Positions 1 through 8,733 of a stretch of DNA of 42,136 nt are shown here, in pieces (position 1 is the first letter of the stretch; each line of letters starts with the position of its first letter). The notes below the pieces were generated by a model that saw nothing but the letters and a program-made list of their open reading frames with translations, was not told the DNA's origin and did no database searches. The stretch comes from Nitrospiraceae bacterium (GTDB lineage: Bacteria; Nitrospirota; Nitrospiria; Nitrospirales; Nitrospiraceae), in contig DASPUC010000051.1 of the NCBI GenBank assembly GCA_035623075.1, positions 1 through 42,136 of the forward strand, given 5' to 3'. The position numbers and the translations under genes were made by a program.

Positions 1-393
1 CGCAATCTGCCTGACTCATGTTGAAACTCGTACAACTACAACGGGGCTAGGTCATACAAAGAAGCAACCATTAACCGTCCTCGTCATCTGACTCTGCTAC
101 CACGCTGCTACCAGGACAGGACAAACCAGCGCCATCTGCCGCCACGTGGGCGATACCCTGACTTGTGGTTTCTTGTGGGCCTAGGTTGTCTGAGGTTGGA
201 CTTTCGGAAGTTCGTAAACCGCAGGCCGCTGGTTCGATTCCAGTCGCCGGCTCCAGCCCTTTCCACAGAATCCCAGGGGCTTGCACAACCGATCCGAGTC
301 GGGATTTTGTTGCGCCTCAATCCCATTCAAGTTGCTTGATGACAGGAGGGAGGTCATTTCTTTCTCGGGAGGAATGATATCAGGAAACTTGTA
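1..393. other. Intergenic region with tRNA remnant
   Basis: I see no convincing protein gene here. The only recognisable element is the 3' half of a tRNA at 223-255. Short frames that cross it give peptides reading like the well-known false translations of tRNA genes. A stretch at 13-40 resembles 10736-10762, near the second tRNA remnant, which suggests the two junctions share more than the tRNA end. Confidence 0.6.
223..255 (+). repeat. tRNA 3'-end remnant, left direct repeat
   Basis: The sequence has a T-arm (GCTGG, loop TTCGATT, CCAGT), the 3' acceptor strand CGCCGGC, and ends TCCA. No matching 5' acceptor strand or D-arm is found upstream, so this is not a whole tRNA gene. A copy with 30 of 33 identical bases lies at 10786-10818 in the same orientation. 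Such 3'-end fragments are what tRNA-targeting integrases duplicate on insertion, so this may be one edge of an old island. Confidence 0.6.
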
Positions 394-1212
394 CTAACTC
401 GCAAGGCGGTCTGCTACATACTGTTCAGGGTCGATGACTTCTTGCTTGATAGAACCCACAGGAGGAATCGTCAGAAGGCGCAGTCTGCCCCCCACCGCTC
501 CGGCTTCAATGGCAAACTGCTCTCCATGATCGATCGTGAGGCGGACTGCAATCTTGTACAACGCCTTGGCCTCGTCGATCGAAAAGGATGAGTCGAGGCA
601 ATCATCATCCTTGTACAATTGATTGGCGAGACTGCCGGCCAGCACTTCCGGGCGGCGTTTCTCCTCTTTGAAATGAGCGCTTTTATCAAGAAGGACGTTC
701 GCGACGCCGTCTTCTCCGATGAACCGAGCCCCACAGCCATGGGCGCTTAACCGGCTCACGCGCTCCGTCGTCACATGCCAGTTGCCCCGGCCGTTTTTTC
801 TCCACCGGATTTCGCGCACTGTAACCAGTGGAGTTTCTCTCTCATAGCCGGCCACTGCTACATAGGCCACATGCTCATTCGAGGGAGGGGGAAGGTTCGC
901 CGCTTTCGGTGGCTGAATCCCAGTGTGTTCTCGATACGTCTGCTCGAGCTTTTTGGCTAACCTATCGGCTTGGGCCTCCAGGGACTGTAGTTTTGACGAT
1001 CGTGCGAGTTCCCGACATACCTCATGAAAGCGCTGGTACAGGTATAGATTCTCTCCATACCACCCTTGCAGTGTGCCAGCACTCCGTAAGCCGAGTTGGC
1101 ACGTCTTGTCGACTTGAGCAGGAGGCGGAACAGTGGAGCCCAACAGGACCGCATCGGCCCCGATGATAATGCCTGTCGAAGTAAGAAAGATCCCAATCAG
1201 TGATCCCAGCAT
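394..1212 (-). CDS. Proteasome-fold Ntn-hydrolase-like protein
   Basis: The 272-residue protein fits the 20S proteasome beta/HslV type of N-terminal nucleophile hydrolase. Relative to Ser4, preceded by Gly3 as in self-processing Gly/Thr sites, Asp20 and Lys36 fall exactly where Asp17 and Lys33 lie relative to Thr1 in proteasome beta subunits. Residues 14-20 read GIIIGAD, matching the conserved strand that ends in Asp17. A late segment (IDEAKALYKIAV, then GAVGGRLRLLTI) resembles the C-terminal helix and strand of the family. An in-frame TAA four codons upstream fixes the ATG start; no strong ribosome site is seen. Ser in place of Thr as nucleophile is unusual. The alternative is that the hydrophobic N-terminus is a signal peptide and the fit is chance. 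Substrate unknown; it stands alone, with no ATPase partner nearby. Confidence 0.6.
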   Translation of the reverse strand: MLGSLIGIFLTSTGIIIGADAVLLGSTVPPPAQVDKTCQLGLRSAGTLQGWYGENLYLYQRFHEVCRELARSSKLQSLEAQADRLAKKLEQTYREHTGIQPPKAANLPPPSNEHVAYVAVAGYERETPLVTVREIRWRKNGRGNWHVTTERVSRLSAHGCGARFIGEDGVANVLLDKSAHFKEEKRRPEVLAGSLANQLYKDDDCLDSSFSIDEAKALYKIAVRLTIDHGEQFAIEAGAVGGRLRLLTIPPVGSIKQEVIDPEQYVADRLAS

Positions 1213-1396
1213 GATGCAACACTTTTATTCTGGAAGTAGAAGCAGAGTATGAGATTATTTTGTAACATTTCAGATCAGGGCTTGTCACTTTAACCTACAC
1301 CAGAGGAGGCAGGTCAGGAATCCCATTCATCTATGTCGGTAAATAAAGGACGGTAATTTATGGCATCGAGTTCCGCCGTAGAGAAGCCGACTCCGA

Positions 1397-2188
1397 CTAG
1401 TCAAGGAAACCGCGCTTGATGGCGTAGCCTATGAGCTCGGCGTTGTTCGTGAGGTTCATTTTTTTGAGGATGCGCACTCGGTAGGTACTCACGGTCGTCA
1501 CGCTCAGTTCCAATTCTGTCGCAATAGCTGACAGGCCCTTACCTGTGATGAGCAAACGGAAGACTTGATCCTCGCGTTTGGACAGGGTCTCATGAGGCAG
1601 ACTGGGAATCCTGGCATTGACGCCTATGGCCAGGTTCCGTCCTACCTTCTCGCTGGCGAGCTCCTGATGTTTCCCCACGGTTTCCCCTGCGCGAGTGACC
1701 TCGGACAACTCGGCTTTCTTGCCGACATTGCCGTTCGTCCCTGCCCTGAACTGTGACACTGCACTCGTAAGCCGGCTGGCAAGCTGTTGGGACGTCTGTT
1801 GCCGCCAGATCAGCAGGACGATGACGAATGAGGTCCCGACAAAGAAAATCCATCGAAGCAGATCATCCCAATCGTGAATCGCCATTGAGTTGAGCGGATG
1901 TAGCAGAAGATAGGCGGCTCCGGCGCCTGCAAGGACGGTGGCAAGCAACCCGGATCCCAGACCTCCATAGCAGGTGCTCACAATGACGGCCAACAGGGGA
2001 ATGAACAGGTTTGCTCGATCACTAAAGGCCATCAGGTGGGTCGAGATAAAAATCCCGATGCCAACTGTTGCGACAGAGAGACAATATCTCCAGAGGGCGG
2101 CCAGGATCGGAGTCCAGGCAACAGCATCGAGGTCAAGAAGTTGGCCTGGAGCGCGAGTCAAAGGTCCCGGCGAGTGTCCGTATGACAT
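1397..2188 (-). CDS. Membrane-anchored LuxR-type regulator
   Basis: This 263-residue protein has a hydrophobic N-terminal half with about four membrane segments (residues ~30-130). The pattern resembles the DUF4118 membrane domain of KdpD-type sensors. A linker of about 65 residues follows, then a C-terminal GerE/LuxR helix-turn-helix (~200-263). The HTH carries the usual 'LSKREDQVFRLL' opening and 'SVTTVSTYRVRILKKMNL' recognition region. There is no receiver domain, so it is not an ordinary response regulator. It probably senses something at the membrane and binds DNA directly. It lies divergent from the RND operon, across about 590 bases holding a duplicated operator-like motif, and could control that operon; this link is inference. 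Confidence 0.75.
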   Translation of the reverse strand: MSYGHSPGPLTRAPGQLLDLDAVAWTPILAALWRYCLSVATVGIGIFISTHLMAFSDRANLFIPLLAVIVSTCYGGLGSGLLATVLAGAGAAYLLLHPLNSMAIHDWDDLLRWIFFVGTSFVIVLLIWRQQTSQQLASRLTSAVSQFRAGTNGNVGKKAELSEVTRAGETVGKHQELASEKVGRNLAIGVNARIPSLPHETLSKREDQVFRLLITGKGLSAIATELELSVTTVSTYRVRILKKMNLTNNAELIGYAIKRGFLD

Positions 2189-2777
2189 AACAAATCATTT
2201 TGTCGACGATGTAACTGGACGGAAGGAGCAGCAAGATCAATACCATTTGTGGTGTTTCTACGTTACCCCGATGCAATCTAGTACAACCACGCTATCTTCA
2301 ACAATGTCACTATGCATTCTTGTCAACCATCTAGCGACGCTTCTGTCTGAATTGTGAAATTTCGCACAACGCGCTCAGCACGTAAATGATACCCCACGCT
2401 TCTGTCGGAATTGTGAGATTCCGCACAGCTCGCTCAGCGCGTAAATGCACCATTCGTATTCTTCTGCGTTCTTCAGTTCGAAATGTTGAACAGAACTGGA
2501 CAGAGCTGGCGGCAATAGGTGCGAATAAATTGTCTAATAAATTATGCACATGCAGCCGTTGTCACCTGTCATTCAGGGCGAGTACCTGCAATGTCGAATG
2601 AATACGACAATCAGGTAAGCAGTTTGCCTGCGTAAGAACTTTACTACAAGACGTTGTAGAGAGAATTTGACGGCTGAGTAAACCCTTGCTACATCTGTTT
2701 TATTGCGGATTGATGTGGCTCGAAGCCATTTTTAGGCAAGCGACGTCCACAAAAATGCCTATCGGCAGGATTCGCAC
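2189..2777. other. Intergenic region between regulator and RND operon
   Basis: No protein gene is supported in these roughly 590 bases. The notable content is a tandem duplication at 2337-2447 carrying two operator-like palindromes. The region must hold the divergent promoters for the LuxR-type regulator and the RND operon, though I cannot place -35/-10 elements with confidence. Confidence 0.5.
2337..2447 (+). promoter_or_regulatory. Tandem repeat with two CRP/FNR-like sites
   Basis: Two copies of a roughly 52-base unit start at 2337 and 2396, a period of 59. Each contains TGTGA-N6-GCACA (2353-2368 and 2412-2427), with the half-site spacing of the CRP/FNR family (TGTGA-N6-TCACA). The half-sites are identical in both copies, whereas the spacer (AATTTC versus GATTCC) has drifted. 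That suggests selection on the half-sites. They lie about 350-410 bases upstream of the RND gene, nearer to the start of the LuxR-type gene. Confidence 0.5.
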
Positions 2778-5700
2778 ATGAACCAGATTGTCCTCATTGC
2801 CTTGCGCAGGCCTTACACCTTCGTGGTCTTTGCCCTCCTCATCGTGGTCTTCGGGACCTTGTCGGTGCTCCATATGCCGACCGATGTCTTCCCGAATATC
2901 ACGATTCCTATCACCTCCGTGGTCTGGGATTACGCCGGCCTGCTGCCGCAGGCTGTGGAAGGGCGCATTACGTATTTGTTCGAGCGCGCCCTGACCGCGA
3001 CAGTGGAAGGCATCAAGTACATCCATAGTCACTCGTACTTCGGCTTCGCTATCACCAATATTTATCTGCAGGACGGGGTGGACGTGGGTAGGGCCGAAGC
3101 CGATATTACAGCCATCGCGCAGAGGGTTGTCAGGTGGCTGCCGCCGGATATTTCCCCACCCATGATCATGCGTCTCGCGCCATCCGCTATCCCGGTGGCC
3201 ATGCTCGAAATCAGCTCCGACAGCCTGACACCCGCGGAGCTCTATAACCTCGCCTTCATGCGGATCAGGCCCCTCCTTGTGACGGTCAACGGGGCGATCC
3301 TGCCGCACCCCTATGGCGGTCAGGACATGCAGGTCATGATCAACCTCGATCAGCAGAAATTACTGGCCCGCCATCTCACGCCGGCCGATATCCACGATGT
3401 GCTCCTGCAGCAATACCGCGTGCTCCCGACCGGCGACATCAAGATCAAGCCGACCGACTGGATCGTCCAGACGAATGCCTCGCCGCTGCAGATCGAGGAG
3501 TTTGCCAATATTCCCGTCAAGCGGGAAGGCAACGCGTTCGTCTATATGCGCGACGTTGCTACTGTGCGCCTCATGGGCCGGGTGCAACAGAATTCGGTGC
3601 TGGTGAAGGGCAAGCAGACCGTCATCATCGTCGTGATGAAGAGCACCGAGGCCTCGACCCTGGATGTGGTCGAAGGGATCAAGAAGATGATGCCCCGCGT
3701 CCAGGAAGTCATCCCGGATGGCGTGAAGATCAGGCTCCTCGACGATGCCTCGACCTTCGTCAAGGATTCGATCTCAGACGTCGTCCATGAAATGGTGACT
3801 GCCGGTGCGCTGGTCGGCCTCATCGTGCTGGTGCTGCTCGGCTCCTGGCGACCGACGATCATCGTCGCCACCACGATTCCGCTCTCGATCCTGACCGCAC
3901 TTATCGGCCTACATTGGCTCAACGAAACAATCAATATCATGACCCTGGGCGGGTTAGCGCTGGCCGTCGGCATTCTAGTCGACAACGCGACTGTGATGAT
4001 CGAGAACATCGATACCCACCTCGCCATGGGGAAACCACTGGAGCAGGCGATTATTGACGCCTCACAGCAGCTTGTTCTCCCGACGTTTGTCACCACCCTG
4101 TGCATCGCGGTCGTTTGGTTCCCGCTCTTCGAACTCGGGGGCGTCGGGGGCTACCTCTTCAAGCCCATGGCAGAGGCAGTCATGATTGCGATGCTCGCGT
4201 CCTTTGTCCTGTCGTTCACGCTCCTGCCAACCATGGCAAAGTACATACTCCGGGTTCACCACGCGTTGCAGGGGGACGAGCATGACACACGGCCGGCGAA
4301 GGAGCCGTCTGGCATCTTCAGGCGCTTCCAACGCGGGTTCGACCGGTTCCGTGATCGCTACAATGCGCTGCTCGAACGAGTGATCGCCCATCGCAGCGCC
4401 TTCGTCATGATCTCGCTGGCGATCGCGGTGGGTTCCCTGTCCCTCTTTTTCTTCCTCGGCCGTGATTATTTCCCCGAGATCCGGTCGGGCGTGATTCAGA
4501 TGCATATGCGGGCGCCGCTCGGAACTCGTATCGAGGCATCCGGACGTATCGCCACGCTGGCCTCCGAGTCCATCGAGGAACTGCTGCCCGGTCAGGTCGA
4601 AAATATCGTCAGTAATTGCGGCCTGCCTGTCGGTCCGCACAACCTCGCCTTCATTCCGACGCCGACGGTCGGTTCCCAGGATTGCGATCTGACGATCCTC
4701 TTAAAGAATGAAAAGTCGCCGGTGTGGGAGTTTCGGCGCATTCTCCGCAAAGGCTTGACGGAGCGCTACCCGGGCACCGAATTCACGTTCCAGCCCTCCG
4801 ACCTTACGGCCAAAATTCTCAACTTCGGCGCCCCGGCGCCGATCGACGTGCAGGTCAACGGTCCGAACATGTATCCCAACTACGAGTTCGCCCGCAAATT
4901 GGCGGCCAAGTTTAGCGAGATCCCCGGCACCGCGGATGTGGTGATCCAGCAAACGATGAGCACCCCGACCCTTACGGTCAAAGGCAATCGCACGTTCGGA
5001 CTCGGTGTGGACAGGACCCTGAAGGACATGGCCGAGAATCTGCTTATGACGACCGCCGGCAGCCAACAGGTCGACCAGATGTTTTGGCTCGATCCCAGTA
5101 CCGGCATGTCGTACCTGATCAATGTCTATACGCCACAGGCGCAGGTCAATAGCATTAATAGTCTGAAGACCATCCCAGTCAACTCTTCGAGTAATTCTTC
5201 GAACGATCACGATGTGCAGCTGCTCGGTAATTTGGCTCACCTGTCCGTGGAAGGTACGCCGGGCATGATCACGCATGGGAACATCATGCCGCTGTTCGAC
5301 ATCTATGTCTCCGCCGAAGGGCGTGACCTGGGCGGGGTGCTGGCGGATGTCGAGAAGGTGGCCAACAGCATGAAGCAGGAGATGCCGAAGAGCGCGGCGC
5401 TCGAAATCCATGGCCAGGCCGCGCTGATGTATGAGGCCTATACCGAGCTGATCTTCGGTCTGCTCGCCGCGATCCTGCTGGTCTATCTGCTGATCGTCAT
5501 CAACTTCCAATCCTGGCTCGACCCCTTCATCATCATTACGGCCTTGCCCGGCGCCCTGGCGGGCATTGCGTGGAGTCTGTTCGCGACCCAGACAAATCTT
5601 TCCACGCCGGCGCTGACGGGTGCCATCATGACCATGGGCACGGGGACTGCCAATTCGATCCTCGTCGTCTCCTACGCTCGCGAACGGCTCGAAGAGCACG

Positions 5701-5945
5701 GCAATGCATTACGGGCCGCGATCGAGGCCGGGAAAGCCCGGTTCCGTCCGGTGCTCATGACGGCCTCGGCCATGATCATCGGAATGGTTCCCATGGCGAC
5801 GGGCTATTCCCAGAATGCGCCGCTGGGTCGCGCGGTCATCGGCGGCTTGTTCGTGGCCACAGTCTTCACGCTGTTTTTCGTGCCCTGTGTGTATGCGATT
5901 ATCTACAGCAGACGAGTGGCTCCGCAAAAAGGAGGCGCCTCATGA
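2778..5945 (+). CDS. RND-family efflux transporter, inner-membrane subunit
   Basis: At 1055 residues this has normal AcrB/HAE1 length. One membrane helix at ~9-30 is followed by a large periplasmic loop and helices at ~335-490. The second half repeats this plan, with helices near 540 and ~880-1045. The TM4 proton-relay motif reads LVDNATV with Asp402 followed by Asn403. The 'VDN' form is common in this superfamily, so it should be a working proton-driven pump. It probably exports drugs, solvents or other small amphiphiles; the CusA-type metal motif is not evident. An AGGA lies seven bases before the ATG. Its stop overlaps the start of the adaptor gene (ATGA), so the two are translationally coupled. 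Pump-before-adaptor order is the reverse of the common arrangement, and no outer-membrane channel gene is adjacent. Confidence 0.92.
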   Translation: MNQIVLIALRRPYTFVVFALLIVVFGTLSVLHMPTDVFPNITIPITSVVWDYAGLLPQAVEGRITYLFERALTATVEGIKYIHSHSYFGFAITNIYLQDGVDVGRAEADITAIAQRVVRWLPPDISPPMIMRLAPSAIPVAMLEISSDSLTPAELYNLAFMRIRPLLVTVNGAILPHPYGGQDMQVMINLDQQKLLARHLTPADIHDVLLQQYRVLPTGDIKIKPTDWIVQTNASPLQIEEFANIPVKREGNAFVYMRDVATVRLMGRVQQNSVLVKGKQTVIIVVMKSTEASTLDVVEGIKKMMPRVQEVIPDGVKIRLLDDASTFVKDSISDVVHEMVTAGALVGLIVLVLLGSWRPTIIVATTIPLSILTALIGLHWLNETINIMTLGGLALAVGILVDNATVMIENIDTHLAMGKPLEQAIIDASQQLVLPTFVTTLCIAVVWFPLFELGGVGGYLFKPMAEAVMIAMLASFVLSFTLLPTMAKYILRVHHALQGDEHDTRPAKEPSGIFRRFQRGFDRFRDRYNALLERVIAHRSAFVMISLAIAVGSLSLFFFLGRDYFPEIRSGVIQMHMRAPLGTRIEASGRIATLASESIEELLPGQVENIVSNCGLPVGPHNLAFIPTPTVGSQDCDLTILLKNEKSPVWEFRRILRKGLTERYPGTEFTFQPSDLTAKILNFGAPAPIDVQVNGPNMYPNYEFARKLAAKFSEIPGTADVVIQQTMSTPTLTVKGNRTFGLGVDRTLKDMAENLLMTTAGSQQVDQMFWLDPSTGMSYLINVYTPQAQVNSINSLKTIPVNSSSNSSNDHDVQLLGNLAHLSVEGTPGMITHGNIMPLFDIYVSAEGRDLGGVLADVEKVANSMKQEMPKSAALEIHGQAALMYEAYTELIFGLLAAILLVYLLIVINFQSWLDPFIIITALPGALAGIAWSLFATQTNLSTPALTGAIMTMGTGTANSILVVSYARERLEEHGNALRAAIEAGKARFRPVLMTASAMIIGMVPMATGYSQNAPLGRAVIGGLFVATVFTLFFVPCVYAIIYSRRVAPQKGGAS

Positions 5946-7135
5946 TGACGACACTCCGTGGAACACGCACGCTCCTTTTTGCGGTCCTGCTTTTTTGTGG
6001 GTTCTATTTCGGCTATCGGGCCTATGAAAGCAGAACGGAGGCCTCAGCGGTACACGACGAGCCGCTCGATGCGGCCATCCCGACCGTGGCCGTTGTCTCT
6101 CCGAAGCCGCTTTCGGCGACCGAGACCATTACGCTTCCCGGCACTATTGTGGGGTGGTACGAGGCGCCGATCTATGCACGTGTCACGGGTTATGTGAAGA
6201 TGTGGTACAAAGACTACGGCGACCAGGTCAAGAAGGGTGACGTCCTCGCCGAAATTAGCACGCCGGATCTCGACGCCGAATATCGGCAGGCCCATGCGGA
6301 TCTGGAATCGGAGCGCGCGAAGTATCGGCTCGCTGAGGTGACTGCGGAGCGGTGGATCGCACTCCGCCGTCTTCATGCGGTCTCCGAGCAGTCGATTACG
6401 GTACAGGAACAAAACATGTACGCCCAGGCCGCCCTGGTCAAGGCCGCGGAGCAAAAGGTCAAGAACATCGAGGCGTTCATTGGGTTCAAAAAGATCGTCG
6501 CTCCCTTTGACGGCGTGGTCATCCAGCGCAACATCAACGTCGGGAATTTGGTCACGAAGGAAGGCAATATCAGCACCCCCAATGCGATCTCCAACCTCTT
6601 TACGGTAGCTGTCGTCGATAAGTTACGCCTCTTTGTCAACGTGCCAGCAGCCTTCGGGCCCTTTCTCCAACCAGGTCTGACCGCCGACGTCACCGTCCCG
6701 CAATTGCCTGATCGCAATTTCACCTTCAAGTTACTGACCATCGCCCGCGGATTCGATGTAAGCACGCGCACCGCAGTCACCGTCTTCACGATCAGCAACG
6801 AGGACCGAGCGCTCTGGCCCGGTTCTTACGCCCAGGTCCGCCTTACGGCGCCGATCGAGAGACAAGTCTACACGATTCCGTCCACCGCGCTGGTGTTCCA
6901 AGAGCACGGCACACAAGTGGCCGTCGTGACAGAGGAACAGCGCGTGCACTTGAAGCCCATCACGGTGACCAAACCCCTGGATAACGCCGTCGAAGTGGCA
7001 GAGCGGTTTTCTCCGACCGACCGTATCATCAACAATCCCAGTGCTGCGTTGCTCGAAGGCAGGAAGGTGCGCGTCGTGACGCCTGCGCCCGGGTATGACC
7101 TCGTCACGACGGAAACGCCCGCCTCGAAGGAATAA
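5942..7135 (+). CDS. RND periplasmic adaptor (membrane fusion protein)
   Basis: The 397-residue protein has an N-terminal membrane anchor or signal (~8-26). A barrel-sandwich (lipoyl-like) half follows: 'GWYEAPIYARVTGYVKMWY' and 'GDQVKKGDVLAEI'. Next come a helical hairpin (~105-175), the second lipoyl half ('IVAPFDGVVIQRNINVGNLV') and beta-barrel domains ending near 390. It should link the RND pump to an outer-membrane channel encoded elsewhere. The start is chosen at the ATG overlapping the pump's stop codon (ATGATG); the longer open frame upstream lies inside the pump gene. Confidence 0.9.
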   Translation: MMTTLRGTRTLLFAVLLFCGFYFGYRAYESRTEASAVHDEPLDAAIPTVAVVSPKPLSATETITLPGTIVGWYEAPIYARVTGYVKMWYKDYGDQVKKGDVLAEISTPDLDAEYRQAHADLESERAKYRLAEVTAERWIALRRLHAVSEQSITVQEQNMYAQAALVKAAEQKVKNIEAFIGFKKIVAPFDGVVIQRNINVGNLVTKEGNISTPNAISNLFTVAVVDKLRLFVNVPAAFGPFLQPGLTADVTVPQLPDRNFTFKLLTIARGFDVSTRTAVTVFTISNEDRALWPGSYAQVRLTAPIERQVYTIPSTALVFQEHGTQVAVVTEEQRVHLKPITVTKPLDNAVEVAERFSPTDRIINNPSAALLEGRKVRVVTPAPGYDLVTTETPASKE

Positions 7136-7338
7136 TCTGTAGGGAAACCGAGTTTTGTTCTCCGATCGTTTGCTGATTGCTGGACCTTTCGAAAAGTTTC
7201 CTCAGAACACGATCGACTCACCTGGGTCACAATCCTCACTTGGAATGCGAAGGAATGCCCGTCGATCTTTCAACGAAAGCTATCTGTCTTAGGGCTGGTT
7301 CAAAAGCAAATGAATAAAGAAGGAGGCATGGTATACAT

Positions 7339-7644
7339 ATGAAAACGTTAATCATTGTGGCTCGGGACTCTATGTTAGGTGAGTTGGAAAAGCTCTTGAA
7401 CGATACCGGCGTCAATGCGTACACCATACTGAGCAACGTCATGGGCAAGGGTGTCACTGGTCGAGTGTTTGGGACCTTCCTCAAGCCTGACATCAACTCC
7501 ATTATTTTTTCGGTTCTCCCATCCGAACTCGCAGACAGGGCAGTCAGCGCGCTCAAGGCGCTTCACGCGGCACGAGGAAAGGCTACACACGGGCAGCCTG
7601 TCGCCCTCAAGGTCTTTACTTTCCCTTGTGAAGAACATGTGTAG
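7339..7644 (+). CDS. PII-like small signalling protein
   Basis: The 101-residue protein begins MKTLIIVARD and has the size and pattern of the PII-like/DUF3240 ferredoxin fold: strand, helix, a GKGVTG loop, strand ('INSIIFSVLP'), helix, then a final strand ('VALKVFTF'). Such proteins form trimers and bind nucleotides or metals. Several occur beside RND or other transporter genes, where they are thought to modulate transport. AAGGAGG lies about 12 bases before the chosen ATG. An upstream ATG at 7328 sits too close to that site. The gene is 203 bases after the adaptor on the same strand, so it may share its transcript. Ligand unknown. Confidence 0.75.
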   Translation: MKTLIIVARDSMLGELEKLLNDTGVNAYTILSNVMGKGVTGRVFGTFLKPDINSIIFSVLPSELADRAVSALKALHAARGKATHGQPVALKVFTFPCEEHV

Positions 7645-7748
7645 TGCTATGGAGTACAAACCGCCAGTTTGCTTTTAGAGAATGTTTTTTGACAGCAGTC
7701 CGATTCGAGATAAACTCAGTTCTATGGCTGTTCGCTTGCAGGAGCATC

Positions 7749-7913
7749 ATGGAACAACTGTTGGGATATATTATTTATTGCATAGCGTACGCGGTACTCC
7801 GCTTAGTTGGAGTTAAGGCCCCAAGTTGGCGAGCTCGCAATATCACATCCATGGTCGTTTTCTTCGTTTCCCTTGTTACAGCTGTTGCTTATCTCGCTAG
7901 ACCCATACCATGA
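7749..7913 (+). CDS. Small two-helix membrane protein
   Basis: The 54-residue frame has two hydrophobic stretches (~4-18 and ~30-47) separated by a basic loop (KAPSWRAR). This is the layout of a small hairpin membrane protein. AGGAG lies four bases before the ATG. A longer frame exists upstream, but it has no ribosome site and unlikely composition. I do not recognise a family. It follows the PII-like gene by about 100 bases on the same strand. Confidence 0.4.
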   Translation: MEQLLGYIIYCIAYAVLRLVGVKAPSWRARNITSMVVFFVSLVTAVAYLARPIP

Positions 7914-8529
7914 GTCGTTGCCTACTGCGGCCGATTGATGGAAGGCCCTTCGGCACCCGACCATTGCGACCGCGAGCAGCATGAAGGCCCCTGTCGGGAT
8001 AACCGGGTGCTCACGAGTCATCGCGGACCCTCCGAAAATCCAGCTCCGCCGAATTAAATAGTCAGCATCATTCTCTTCACTTGGCCTTTAAAATCTGCGC
8101 CGTATTCACCGATCAAATCACTTCCTGAAGTGAGAGTGCGAGAAAGTTATATTCCCCATGTTGATTGGACGAAAGGCGGCTGTTAGGAGCCGAAAGAGAC
8201 TCTCAATTCAATGAGGTTAAGCAATCCTCGAAGTAGCTTGAATTGCGGGGGACTAGCCAATCGTCATCGCGCGGTTTCGCTCAGCGCGCACCGTGTGAAA
8301 CGCGAATAAGCCTCTGCAGGTTGACCGTCACCAGTTACATGAATCGGCACTGTGTTGTCCCCCTCCTGTTGGATTTGACCCTCTTTCTGAGCCATTTCGG
8401 AACGCCCCTGGAGCCCCTCTACACGTGGGACCAAGACTTGCCTGTTTCTCCGACTCTTCCTTAGCAGATGTGGTGAATCTTCGCATAACCTGGAGTTTCA
8501 AAGCGCTGATCAGATCCAGGGAGGGGCGT
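7914..8529. other. Intergenic region, no gene seen
   Basis: About 615 bases without a supportable coding frame. Frames present are short and have arginine/serine-rich shadow composition. A small hairpin (CGGCT, loop of 6, AGCCG) lies at 8177-8192. I see no tRNA, repeat or recognised riboswitch. Confidence 0.45.
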
Positions 8530-8733
8530 ATGCTGCAACAAGCATTTCTTGGCGATCAGATTCTCGACGTGGTGAGAGCGAATTTTGGATGTACCATGGA
8601 TGAGTTGATCCTGAGCTTGCCAGGGGTGAGTTGGTCCGAGGTCTTTCTCGAAGTTGATCGCATGAGTCGGTCAGGCCAGTTGCAGCTCACCCAAAATAGT
8701 GCACGAATGGTTACGACGCTTCGTGTAGTCTGA
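8530..8733 (+). CDS. Small hypothetical protein, possible HTH fold
   Basis: The 67-residue protein starts at the ATG right after a GGGAGGGG ribosome site. 'FGCTMDELILSLPGVSWSEVFLEVDRMSRSGQLQLTQ' looks like a small winged helix-turn-helix: helix, turn, helix, then a basic beta wing. A DNA-binding role is therefore possible but not proven. The longer frame starting at 8425 lacks a ribosome site and adds residues of poor composition. It stands alone between low-information stretches. Confidence 0.55.
   Translation: MLQQAFLGDQILDVVRANFGCTMDELILSLPGVSWSEVFLEVDRMSRSGQLQLTQNSARMVTTLRVV

Noticed and set aside
71-326. Minus-strand frames reading like 'GLEPATGIEPAACGLRT'
   Set aside because: This is a known false translation that arises across tRNA 3' ends; it overlaps the tRNA remnant and has no ribosome site.
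2337-2447. Tandem repeat as a CRISPR array
   Set aside because: Only two copies, essentially head to tail with very short gaps and diverged units; no cas genes in the window.
2386-2601. Short frame across the tandem operator repeats
   Set aside because: No ribosome site and an Arg/Cys/Ser-rich chance composition; the repeats are better explained as regulatory DNA.
3969-3995. Asp-Asn in TM4 of the RND pump as an inactivating change
   Set aside because: The VDN form of this motif is widespread in working HAE1-type pumps, so it is not odd.
4701-5699. 332-codon minus-strand frame inside the RND gene
   Set aside because: Rich in Arg, His, Asp and Gly with no domain pattern. It is a shadow of the pump gene, as are several other long antisense frames.
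5570-5941. Long N-terminal extension of the adaptor gene
   Set aside because: This part lies within the pump gene in another frame and is His/Arg-rich; the ATGATG overlapping the pump's stop gives the expected adaptor signal anchor.
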